Source of the DNA: Discostella pseudostelligera
Lineage: Eukaryota; Bacillariophyta; Thalassiosirophyceae; Thalassiosirales; Thalassiosiraceae
Reading direction: 5' to 3'
Assembly (NCBI GenBank): GCA_036940085.1
Contig: JALLBK010000042.1
Span: forward strand, 1-31,091
DNA: 31,091 nt
Below are positions 19,002 through 28,407 of this stretch, one piece after another (positions within the stretch are counted from its first letter, which is position 1; each line of letters starts with the position of its first letter). Both the position numbers and the translations under genes were made by a program. Under the pieces are notes generated by a model. The model did not search any database. It was not told the DNA's origin and saw only the letters and a list, made by a program, of their open reading frames with translations.

Positions 19002-20774
19002 ATGAAGTTCTCTCTTTCGTTCACCATTGCCATATCAACAGCTGGTACTGCGCTGGCGTTTGTCTCGCCTAACTCGCGGATATCCACCAGATCACTCACG
19101 ACGGCATCAGATGCACATGATGGGTATCTCCGACGGTCCACTCTCATAGAAATGGCATCCGATGGCGAAGAAGACGGACCAACTTCAGAATATGATCTGT
19201 TAGGACGTCCTGCACGTCCTGGTAGGCCTCTTAAAATAGCCATTGCTGGCGGCGGTGTAGGTGGATTGACCACTGCACTCTGCATGCTGAAGAAAGGCTT
19301 CGATGTCACCGTCTACGAAAAGACTGCGGCATTTGCACGCTTTGGAGGTCCTATTCAATTTGCATCCAATGCTTTATCAGTAATTAAGGAGATTGACGAG
19401 GGGTTGTTCGAACGTGTTATGGACAAGTTTACCTTTACTGGAACACGTGCCTGTGGCATCAAGGATGGTCTGCGTGCCGATGGTAGCTTTCGCATGACGA
19501 ATGACTCGTTGGATTATCTTTGGAATCCCGATGCTCCCGCGGATTGGTTCGTTAAGTTTCCATTGAAGCAGTGTGCTGATTTGTTTGGCTTGCCCTACAC
19601 CGGTGTCATTGACAGACCTGACTTGCAGGAGATATTGATTGATGAATGTAAGAAGATCAAACCCGATTTTATCCTGAATGGCAGTCCGGTCAGTGGCTAC
19701 GTGTCAAAAGGAAAAGGGAAGGGCGTCACTGTCAATCTAGGCGATGGATCAACTGCCGAAGCCGATGTTTTGATCGGTAGTGATGGAATTTGGAGTTCCG
19801 TCCGTGCTCAGATGTATGGAGAGGAAATCAAGAAGAGTTCTAGCAATGGACAGAAGCGTCAGGGTTGTACTTACAGTGGATACACTGTTTTTGCCGGTGA
19901 GACTGTTTTGAAGACGGATGATTACTATGAAACTGGTTACAAAGTGTACATCGGACCCAAGCGATACTTTGTCACATCTGATGTTGGGGACGGACGAATT
20001 CAATGGTACGCCTTCTTTGCACTCCCACCTGGTACAAAGAAGGCACCCAGCGGCTGGGGAGGAAGCGAACGATTTGATCAAGCAGATCCGGAAGAAAATC
20101 TTGTGGATTACATCAAGTCATTGCATCAGGGATGGAGTGATGAGATCATGACGGTTCTGGATGCTACTCCTCCTGACAGTGTCGAGCAGCGTGATTTGTA
20201 TGACCGTGCGCCCGAGTTGTTGAGGAGCTGGGCGGATGGCAATGTGGTATGTATTGGCGATGCGGTCCATCCCATGATGCCCAATCTTGGACAGGGTGGA
20301 TGCCAAGCAATTGAAGACGCGTTCGTACTCGCCGAGACTTTGGAGGCTTGCAAATCTACCGAGAAGCTGGAAGATGCCTTGCAGAACTTTTACAAAAAGC
20401 GTATCGTCCGTGTGACTATTGTGCAATTCCTAAGTCGGTTGGCAAGTGATTTAATCATCAATGCATTCGATACACCATGGAGTCCTCACGACGATCTAGG
20501 CAAGACTTGGAAGAGTTACCTTACCTTTTTCTGGAAGCCGTTGCTTCAATATGCTATCTTCCCCGCTCAATTCGCGTACCTGTACTCGTATCACCCCACG
20601 GGAAGCATGGGAGACCTTCCCAAGTCACTTGAGGCTAAGTGGAGGAAGCAACATGAGGATGATGCGGAAGCAGCGTTCATAAGGGTGTCAGAAGATGGGC
20701 AGTCTGTTGCTGCGCCGTCTTTCTTCAAAATTGCAGAGCAACCTGAAACAGTGATGGCCGCTAAAAGGAGGTAA
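19002..20774 (+). CDS. zeaxanthin epoxidase, plastid xanthophyll cycle
   Basis: Single exon, 590 aa. The N-terminus MKFSLSFTIAISTAGTALAF followed by VSP is a signal peptide with an ASAFAP-type site at F20, as expected for import into a four-membrane plastid. The FAD-binding Rossmann motif IAIAGGGVGGLTTALCMLKK (GxGxxG at 83-88) is followed by the FGGPIQFASNALSVIKEID block typical of ZEP. The second flavin motif is IGDAVHPMMPNLGQGGCQAI starting near residue 418. ZEP adds epoxide groups to zeaxanthin (via antheraxanthin to violaxanthin). In diatoms this enzyme class also turns diatoxanthin back to diadinoxanthin, opposing photoprotective de-epoxidation. The FHA domain of plant ZEPs is absent. 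Diatoms have several ZEP paralogues, and which one this is cannot be told here. No de-epoxidase gene is adjacent. Confidence 0.9.
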   Translation: MKFSLSFTIAISTAGTALAFVSPNSRISTRSLTTASDAHDGYLRRSTLIEMASDGEEDGPTSEYDLLGRPARPGRPLKIAIAGGGVGGLTTALCMLKKGFDVTVYEKTAAFARFGGPIQFASNALSVIKEIDEGLFERVMDKFTFTGTRACGIKDGLRADGSFRMTNDSLDYLWNPDAPADWFVKFPLKQCADLFGLPYTGVIDRPDLQEILIDECKKIKPDFILNGSPVSGYVSKGKGKGVTVNLGDGSTAEADVLIGSDGIWSSVRAQMYGEEIKKSSSNGQKRQGCTYSGYTVFAGETVLKTDDYYETGYKVYIGPKRYFVTSDVGDGRIQWYAFFALPPGTKKAPSGWGGSERFDQADPEENLVDYIKSLHQGWSDEIMTVLDATPPDSVEQRDLYDRAPELLRSWADGNVVCIGDAVHPMMPNLGQGGCQAIEDAFVLAETLEACKSTEKLEDALQNFYKKRIVRVTIVQFLSRLASDLIINAFDTPWSPHDDLGKTWKSYLTFFWKPLLQYAIFPAQFAYLYSYHPTGSMGDLPKSLEAKWRKQHEDDAEAAFIRVSEDGQSVAAPSFFKIAEQPETVMAAKRR

Positions 20775-21005
20775 ACAAACCGCTAAGTTCTCCTCTATGG
20801 TGTGGCAAGTCATTGGGTGCATTAATTTTATGCGCTAAAGTAAATCACTTAGTTTGCTGCCAAAATGTATTGATATCTTACAACTTTACTCCTAAACCGT
20901 GCTGCAATCATTCATCCTACAGGTGTTGACCTACGATACGCAAAAATTCACCACGAAGCAAGAAATATTGGTTGAGCCATCGAGTTTTGGATTGAACATA
21001 GTAGG

Positions 21006-22235
21006 TTAGTCACTCTCGGATTCACCTCGAGCCATCCTTGCAAGTGCTGCCATCCGAGCCTTTTCTCGTCTATCCGTCAAGGAATCTTCTCCCATTTTGC
21101 TGCCAGCATTTCCCCATGGTCCCAACAATGGTATTCTACTGCGACTTTCCTCCGTATTGGCTGATCCTAATACTGTCCCTGATCCAGTAAATGCTGCCTT
21201 AGCGGATGAGGCGGAACCATCGTCCTTTTTATCCCTCCCAGGTCGACCAAATACGTGGAAACCTGAGGAGCCACCGTTAGAACCGCCTCCCGCATTTGGA
21301 CCCACAGGTGCCTCTTCCAGTAACCGCTTCGGAATGAAGCATGAACAACACACTCCAAAGTCAGCTAGTCTGTTGACGTGTCCTGGGATTGTGCGATTTA
21401 GAAGCCTCCAAACTAATGCATTCGCAAAGTGGTTGCAGTTCCGTCGAATTAGATTGTATCGATCGGGACCGAATTCGTCTCGCAGATCTTTAGACCAGTC
21501 AACGAAATTATTGATGATGGTGCAGTGAGTGACGGATTGGTAATCTTTGACATCTGTTAGGTCAAAACATGTCTCACAAAACAAATCTCTTACCCGATAT
21601 TGCCGATTGCAGCTCCGACGATCCACCATCAAACGCACCCAATTCAATGGATTCACGAAATGTTGCACCTGGTGCATCTTTTGGAGAACTATCAAAAATA
21701 CCACCCCCACTTGCAAATGAGTATTCTCTTCCTAATATTTCTACACCACTATGGTGTAGGCCCATGCCGATACTGTTAATGTGAGGAGGAATTGAAAGAT
21801 GAGACAAATCTGAATTCGGACTGCTAGATTGTGTTTCCCTCCTCCTTACCTGTACAAATAATCATTTGCAGCTGTGAGATCGTAGCTGAAGTTAGTGTAA
21901 AGTCATTAGTCATAAGACAATAGAATGTGAGTGGAGAAGAAATGGGAGGAATACATCGGCACATTATTTTGTGATTCCTCTTACACATTCAATATCACCT
22001 GTATGCAACAGCACATATGGTTTCAGTAAGATATTTCAATTAAAGCAAGGCAACAAAAGGCAATACGGATCGAACTATTGCCAACTTACCTTCGTTCCCT
22101 AATAAATCAACGCCAGAACAATAATGATTGCGACGTGAGCAACATCTTCGAAGGCGACTGTATCCATCCGTAAAGGGACCATGTCTCACTCACCAATCGG
22201 GTCCGTCCTCCCTCGTATCCACGTCCTCCAGACAT
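21006..22235 (-). CDS. PPPDE/DeSI-type cysteine peptidase, 6 exons with micro-exons
   Basis: Model complement(21006..21553, 21594..21772, 21850..21885, 21985..21998, 22090..22098, 22194..22235), 275 aa. Exons 2 to 4 are 9, 14 and 36 nt; introns are 95, 91, 99, 77 and only 40 bp. The assembled N-terminal part is the PPPDE signature: GTK+VILN+VYDLTAANDYLY+SIGMGLHHSGVE, then GREYSF and ATFRESIELG. The catalytic dyad is H41 (HSG) and C133 (in LIRRNCNHFA). PPPDE (DUF862) proteins such as DESI1/2 are thiol isopeptidases acting on SUMO or ubiquitin conjugates, or thioesterases on palmitoylated proteins. The C-terminal 100 residues are Gly/Ser-rich with a final charged helix (RREKARMAALARMARGE). Exons 4 to 6 are firm. 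The first 23 codons (exons 1-3) rest on splice-site and family-motif fit, with exon 1 least certain. Confidence 0.75.
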
Positions 22236-22613
22236 TGCTTTGCTTTTTATATTTGACTGCTATTGTAATAGGAATATGGTCCAATCCGTGGAAGTAATAC
22301 GGGTGGTGGTTGCCGCTAGAGTAGCCGCTAGAGCGTGTTCGTGCCATACTCGTACCATGCATAATTACCATACTCGTACTCGTACCTACTGCCTCCTACC
22401 TGCCGAACTGCCGAAAATCCATTTCTGCAGGCGATGCTCCCGCCAAAAATCTTCAATATCTTCCGATCCGACGGACGACAGACAGCCGAAAGATTCATCT
22501 CTTCCTCTTCGCTTCTTCTCCGCGCGCGCTCTCCTCCTTTCTCGCCGTGTCGGTGCATCACCAACAACAAAACAAGCAGAAAGCAACAATCCAAAACGAC
22601 GATAACGACGACG
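22236..22613. other. divergent promoter region, PPPDE and phosphomannomutase
   Basis: Gap between head-to-head start codons, with one exact E2F-like site at 22438 and a run of short CTCGTAC/CATACTCGTAC-type repeats near 22335-22385. An open frame from 22434 joins the phosphomannomutase frame without an obvious start. It is treated as leader because the known family begins near the FDVDGT motif. Confidence 0.45.
22438..22447 (-). promoter_or_regulatory. E2F-type site in a divergent promoter
   Basis: TTTGGCGGGA on the minus strand, 167 bp before the phosphomannomutase ATG and 203 bp upstream of the PPPDE ATG, pointing in the PPPDE direction. Exact copy of the motif found at the CSP41-like, Mpv17-like and HEATR6-like genes. 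Confidence 0.5.
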
Positions 22614-23542
22614 ATGGCTCCATTTCCAATGACGGAAGATCCAACATCCAACAAAAAGGCAAAAACAACCATGGCACCCGCAAACCCCCGCATCATCGCC
22701 CTCTTCGATGTCGATGGCACTCTCACCGTGCCCCGTGGTGAGATCACACCCGAAATGCTCGAGTTCATGAAGACCCTATCCACGAAAATCACCGTCGGCA
22801 TTGTGGGTGGGTCGGACTTACCCAAACAAGAGGAACAACTTGGTGCGAATGTTGTGAATCTATTTCCGTACAACTTTTCCCAGAATGGATTGGTAGCGTA
22901 CAAGGATGGAGAGTTGCAAGAGGTGCAGACGATTGCCAAGTTTTTGGGTGAGGAGAATATCAAGCGCATTGTGAATTGGACCATGAGATATTTGGCTGAT
23001 ATTGATATTCCCGTCAAGGTACGCGAGAGCAACACGCAACATGCTTTGATGTGTACATTTGTTTCATTTTTATCAGTCCTATCAATCTTCGTTCTAACGA
23101 CCATCGCTCGTCAACCGATTGAATGTGTACACTGGGAGAGCAGAGGGGAACATTCATTGAATTCCGCAGTGGCATGATGAACATCAGTCCCATCGGTCGT
23201 AACTGTTCCCGAGAAGAACGTGACGATTACGAAAAGATCGATCTTGAACGTGGCATACGCGCGAATATGGTCAAGGCCATGCAAAAGGAATTTGCCGACC
23301 TCAACCTTACCTACAGCATAGGAGGTCAAATCTCCTTTGATGTGTTCCCCACTGGATGGGATAAGACGTATTGTCTCAACTTCTTGAAGGAGGGTGATTT
23401 TGATGAGATTCATTTCTTTGGTGATAAAACGTTTGAGGGTGGGAATGATTATGAAATCTACACGTCGGAACGGACTATTGGACATACGGTGACGTCGCCG
23501 GATGATACGAAGGAGCAGTGCACAAAGCTTTTTATGAGGTAA
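22614..23542 (+). CDS. phosphomannomutase (eukaryotic HAD type), 2 exons
   Basis: Model join(22614..23018, 23144..23542), a 125-bp intron at phase 0, 267 aa. The nucleophile motif [13 protein letters not shown] (D32, D34) identifies a HAD-superfamily phosphomutase. [51 protein letters not shown] and [19 protein letters not shown] match the eukaryotic PMM family block by block, including the [16 protein letters not shown] metal-binding C-terminal loop. The enzyme interconverts mannose-6-phosphate and mannose-1-phosphate in the cytosol, supplying GDP-mannose for N-glycosylation, GPI anchors and, in diatoms, mannose-rich wall polysaccharide. The family is usually about 246-255 aa; the extra residues are a low-complexity N-terminus, and later in-frame ATGs such as codon 6 or 20 could be the true start. 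The splice joins VK to RGTFIEFR as in other PMMs. Confidence 0.9.
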
Positions 23543-23895
23543 ACTTCCTTGAACTCGGTCGGTCATTGTAAAGCATCTTGATAATGTGAGAGATTCTCGT
23601 GTAGATGGAGTGGGAAAGAGAGGTGAATAATGTTTGTTCCATCGGTGCAATATTTTGCATTGAAGTCGAGTTTGTAAACTCGAGCAGAATGTAGAAGAAA
23701 ATTAGTGAGAGTCTTTGTCACTGCCTATGCACCATAATCTACTTGATCACCGAGCAAAAATGAGGAGATGGTTACTCGCATTCATAACTGAGTTATTTGC
23801 TTGTGAGATATCGAGAGATGATAATGATAGGAGATGATGATGTTCAAGTACCATATCGTAGGTTCAAATAGGGTTCAAGCGTTGAATGTCTCTGC

Positions 23896-23968
23896 CACGT
23901 GTAATCTTATCCTACAGAAATTTTTGCCACGTGTAAGTGTTTCCCGCCAAATCTCTGCCACGCACGTG
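23896..23968. promoter_or_regulatory. cluster of three G-boxes (CACGTG)
   Basis: CACGTG at 23896-23901, 23928-23933 and 23963-23968. The first two lie in an identical TTGCC/CTGCC-ACGTGTAA context, and the third reads GCCACGCACGTGTAGG. G-boxes bind bHLH and bZIP factors, including PIF/MYC-like and light-signalling regulators in plants. The third copy follows an E2F-like site by 11 bp. Confidence 0.5.
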
Positions 23969-24024
23969 TAGGAGTAAGAGTTTTGGAGTCGAGTACATAT
24001 TATGAATGGTAATCTCCCGCCAAA
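23942..24024 (-). promoter_or_regulatory. two E2F-type sites upstream of HEATR6-like gene
   Basis: TTTGGCGGGA on the minus strand at 23942-23951 and 24015-24024, 232 and 159 bp before the ATG at 24183. Both are in reverse orientation to the gene, and the first is interleaved with the G-box cluster. Confidence 0.5.
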
Positions 24025-24182
24025 ACCAATACTGTGCTAGAATACTGTGCCCGACCGACAGCGACAGCGGCGACGATGATATGATGACGACGGCAGCGTA
24101 CTAGCGGTCTAGCCTACCGAGAAGAGTGTGTACAATATAAACTACATAAGACAATAGATGCGTATGCCTTACCCGATCTACC

Positions 24183-27100
24183 ATGGCTGCTGCGCACGCT
24201 GTTACATCTGAAGGAATCAAAGAGCCACAATCTGGACCGCGAACGAGCCGATGGGACGCGATTCTGCGGGAGGACGACACTCGCCACTCAATGGCAGCGG
24301 CAGCGACATCGACGCGCCAGACGAACAGAGGCAGGTGCCACGCAAATCATCATCGCGCAGTTAGAGAGAGGGGAGGGCTTCTCACGGAGAATCCCGTTGG
24401 GAGTAATAGTAATAATTTCAACTGGAGGCGACGAGCTGCCAATGACCGAACTAATACGGGTAGATCAACGGAAGATGATGCAGTGATTGAAGCAATAAAA
24501 CATGTTCGAGACTCCATCAACTCGTATTTACACGACAGAAGGGGTAGTTCTGACTGTGAAGAATTGAGACCTTCAATAGAGCTGCTGGAATCTTCAATTT
24601 TTCAAGTCACCGATACGACAAATTTCATAGACCGAACACACTACCTGAACGTATTCTACCCAGACAAGAAATCTCTACCAAATAATGTATCCGAAACAGT
24701 CAAATGGGAAGCAGGGTATTCAATTTTACAACAAGTGCAGCTTTTATCAGAGTCATCACCGTCATGCTGTCAATTCATACACTCCCTATCATTAATTGCA
24801 TTACGTTGCCTTCGGTCACTGACCAATCGACGGCCGGACGTAATTTCGACTGTAGATGCATGTGAGTGTCTGTCAATCTTAGTGGGAATTCTACGACGTG
24901 ACATCTTCGATCACAAAATGGGGAACATGGATGAAGTGCTGAAATACAAATCAACTCTCTTTGCATGCCTGGCAATAGTTCTTTCTATCGCAACACGAAA
25001 TACGGGTGCACCTCAGAACAAACGAGACACGCGACCGTCGTTGCTTCCTTGGGGTGCAGAGAAAACTGTAAATATGGTTCTGAAGGAAACTGCTCTACCT
25101 TATCTCGACCTACTGTTGAAAGGAAAGGACGCGTCGTCTTGCTCTTCAGAGAATGTGATTTACTGCCATGGGGCAATGGAGTGCATTTACATCCTGCTAC
25201 GAGACCCTAAATGGGAAACAACGTTCGATACAATTGTTCCAGACTCTACTGCCCAACTTTCAAAGTATGCTTCCGCAATCTTGGCTCCACTAATTGTCGA
25301 CATTCTCCCCGATGGCAAAGAGAAACAACACATCAACCCCCTTCGGTCAAAAACTTTGATTGCTATTTGCACCTTTTGGAATTGGTCATTTGAGTATGTT
25401 ATAGAGAGAACGCGAGTAACAGATGATACTGCGCATCGTTCAATGATATTGCTGATGTCATGTCAATGCATGGCTGCTGCCCTCAACGCATTGTCAGCGC
25501 TTAGAAAGAGCAAATCGCAAAATATCCAAGATGTTCCACACGAAATAGATGTTGTAACGGTTGCTCGGCAACTTCAGTGTTTGATCCAAAACAATGAATT
25601 CCTGAGCTACCGACCAAAGTTCATGTCTCTCGTGGCATTGCTTTATTTAGTGTATCCAAGTTCATCTGCGAGTCAGTGGCATCTTTTTCTCGAACAATCT
25701 CCAACGTCCAAAGAGCTGACAATGCTTTCAATTATGGACAAAGGCACTGCCGCACTCAATAGTGGAAATCTTGAAGATGCATGCTGGATAGCGCTACCAA
25801 ATGCATTGCATGCCACATCTCTTCTACTAACTGCAATGCCATTCTCGCTTTGGATTTCTGGAGAGACAAGATCATTGGCGCGAATGAGTGGAGGACATTT
25901 TGCATCGCGGATTCGAACTTCTCTACTGCAGGTCATGAATTGCATCTGCAACATGATGGTAGTCATTAGAGAGAGAGTATCCGATGCGTCAGTATCCATC
26001 CCATCGATGGAGATTGTGATGAAACTTGTTTCAGAGGTGGCAGGAAAGTTGTGCACAATCCTACCAACTAATGGAGAGAATAAGGTTCTCCTTCGCTCGT
26101 CAGTAAGGATCATTCAATGTGCTGGAGATATTTATGTTCATTCCGTATCAGCAACAAAACTTGAACCAGCAGAGGACACATTATTGACCAAGGCAATGTC
26201 GATTTTTGGTAGCGTCATCATTGAAAGCCTTGGGGCTAGCTCCATTGCACCGGAGACCGTGAGCATTTCAACAATTTCCGCTCCTGCTTCTGCTTGGCTT
26301 ACTGATGCGTCATCCTATGATTTCATTGGCATGCTCCTAACTGATTCTCGATGGCCGTGTCCTTCATCAAGAGAAAGAATGGAGATGCTGTCGGCGATAG
26401 CAAAAGGGTCACCGTCAACGCTCGTACGCGAGCCATACAATCTTGCTTCATTTTGTGAAGTCTGTACGTCTCAAAGTGCAAAGGAAACTGCGTTGACCTC
26501 CAGAACTCAAGGGCTGAAATTGATCGAGTCATTCATTTACGGTAGGAAAACCAGTTCGATCGACAATGTAGTGAGCAGTGCGGTTGATTCGGTGATTCGT
26601 CAGACTTTCATTCCGTTGTTACTGATAGCTTTGGATGATTTTTCGGCAGCTACTCGAACCAGTGCGGCTTCGTCGTTTGGATCACTCTTGCGAAGTGATT
26701 GGCTGGACTCGTCAACCATCAATAGTACACCGCTTGAATCCATCCTTAGATTATGCTCCACGAAACATGAGAATGTTGCCAGCGTCAGAGCAGCTTCTTG
26801 TAAGGCAGTTGGTGATATCGTTCTATCTTTCGTCGAAGGCACGCTTCATAGAGGGGAAAATGGCAATGATAACACCGTGTCAGGCGTTGATAATTTCGTG
26901 CTATCTTTCGCTGGCATGGTTTGCGAAGCAATGCAGGATGCCCTTGTCGACAATGCCGCGCCAGTGCGGAGCATGGTAAGTATCCAGTGTTTTTATTAAT
27001 TCTACCATTCATCACGTGTTTTCTTCAAGTCATTTCGCAACTTTTTCAAAGGCACTGTACGCGATTGGGAATACTTCGTTGGCTCTGAAAGAACACTTTG

Positions 27101-28161
27101 AACAAGATGCTGTATCCATCGTTCCGTCGATGAAAGATATATTTCTTCCTGTTTGCATGTGTCTCGACGATCGTGATGATAAGGTACCATATTTATATGT
27201 TGGGTTTTCCTTTTTATGTTGTTGATTATCTACCAATTTCCTCATTCTATTCACTGATTGCTTGGCAGGTTGTGGCCAACGCCGTCAGAACCGTCAGCCA
27301 TGCTTCGTACTTTGTCTACAGTCAAGAGTCACTTATCGATTCAGCTGCGATGGCAACCTGCAAAGATTTGCTTGCAAAACTTTCATTGAAGGTAAACTTC
27401 TCCCTAGACGATGCTGTGGGCGGAGCTCCAAAAGGACTCACATGGAAGCGACGGCATGGAGCGAAGAAGCAAACTCGGGGATCCTGCACGACGCTCGGAG
27501 TGCTATTGAACTACTCGATTCTAATTCAAAATTTTGATGTTGAAATTTTGAAAGTATCACTCTCGTGCCTCTTCAGATGCATTCTGCTTTCATGTCATGT
27601 GGATGAAAAGATAGTTGGCGCCGCAGTCACTTCCTTGCTGGGATTGCCAAATTCATTGTGGCAACGCATCTCGTGCAATTGTGACTCCGTCGGGCGTGGC
27701 CTTGCAACTATATTTGGCTATCTCGAAAGAGTAAGGTTATTGTATTGAATTTTTGCACTTTTCAACACCAGCTCACGATGTTCTCGTCAATTCCTTTCAC
27801 AAAATCAAAGGAAAATTCAAGGACAACACGTTATATCGAAATCGAATCTTTGGCGATTTCGCTCCTTGAAGGAGCAAAAGAATCAGATTTTTGTCATTTG
27901 TTCCTTATCCGAGAGGACAGTATTCCATTCTCTGTCGAGTATTTCTACCAATGGTTGGTGGAGCACGACGTAAAATTGAGCATCTATGAGGAGATCGCGG
28001 CGGCGGTTTCGAGCGACATCATCTCTCGAATGTTAGATGTGTCTGCCGTGCAAATGTTCCTCAGCCGGGCCATCCGTCAGCAGTATCAAGCAGGAGAATC
28101 GCCACGCAAGTTCATGGATATCACAGATAAGTCACTTGACGATGACGGTGACGAATTGTAA
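24183..28161 (+). CDS. large HEAT/armadillo-repeat protein, HEATR6-like, 4 exons
   Basis: Model join(24183..26975, 27052..27183, 27269..27730, 27772..28161), introns of 76, 85 and 41 bp, all at phase 0, 1258 aa. Residues 1-110 are low complexity and basic. The rest is almost all alpha-helical with HEAT-type pairs. The clearest are LDDFSAATRTSAASSFGSLL, then HENVASVRAASCKAVGDIVL, then DNAAPVRSM joined by the first splice to ALYAIGNTSLAL, and DDRDDK joined by the second splice to VVANAVRTVSHASYF. The D-x-x-x-x-V-R-x-x-A-x-x-A-[IL]-G-N pattern and the size match HEAT repeat-containing protein 6 and its plant relatives, whose role is poorly known. Such solenoids act as protein-binding scaffolds. 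No enzyme motif, membrane segment or signal peptide is seen. Another ARM/HEAT family (importin- or condensin-like) is the alternative. The final 41-bp intron is needed to keep the frame. Confidence 0.65.
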
Positions 28162-28407
28162 GGGTTCCTCTACATGCTGCATCATTTTAGTAATAGCTAG
28201 AATGTATTAACGGTAATGATGCACATCTGTGCTGGCTTTATTTAGTATATATGGACAATAGAAACAACGCTTCCACCTATGCCGACTTGGTTGCACTGCA
28301 CTCTTCCTTGCACTCAATCTACAGATGCATAATCAAAGTGAAGCAGTTCGGCGTGTGCTGGGCGGTGTTGGCTGAGTGCAGTGTCGATGGGACCTCACTC
28401 ATCCTCT

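Larger units (their letters stand above)
23543..24182. other. intergenic region and HEATR6-like promoter
   Basis: Tandem plus-strand genes. The first 300 bp are the phosphomannomutase 3' flank with nothing recognisable. The last 300 bp hold three CACGTG boxes and two E2F-like sites, then a GC-rich CGACGACGG-type stretch near 24060-24100. No open frame of protein character is present. Confidence 0.5.

Noticed and set aside
18694..19005. 103-residue plus-strand frame just before zeaxanthin epoxidase
   Set aside because: It has no domain or signal and overlaps the epoxidase start. It is likely 5' leader or promoter.
22328..23104. 258-residue minus-strand frame over the phosphomannomutase first exon
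   Set aside because: It lies antisense to a gene with unmistakable FDVDGT and PMM blocks and has no recognisable domain itself.
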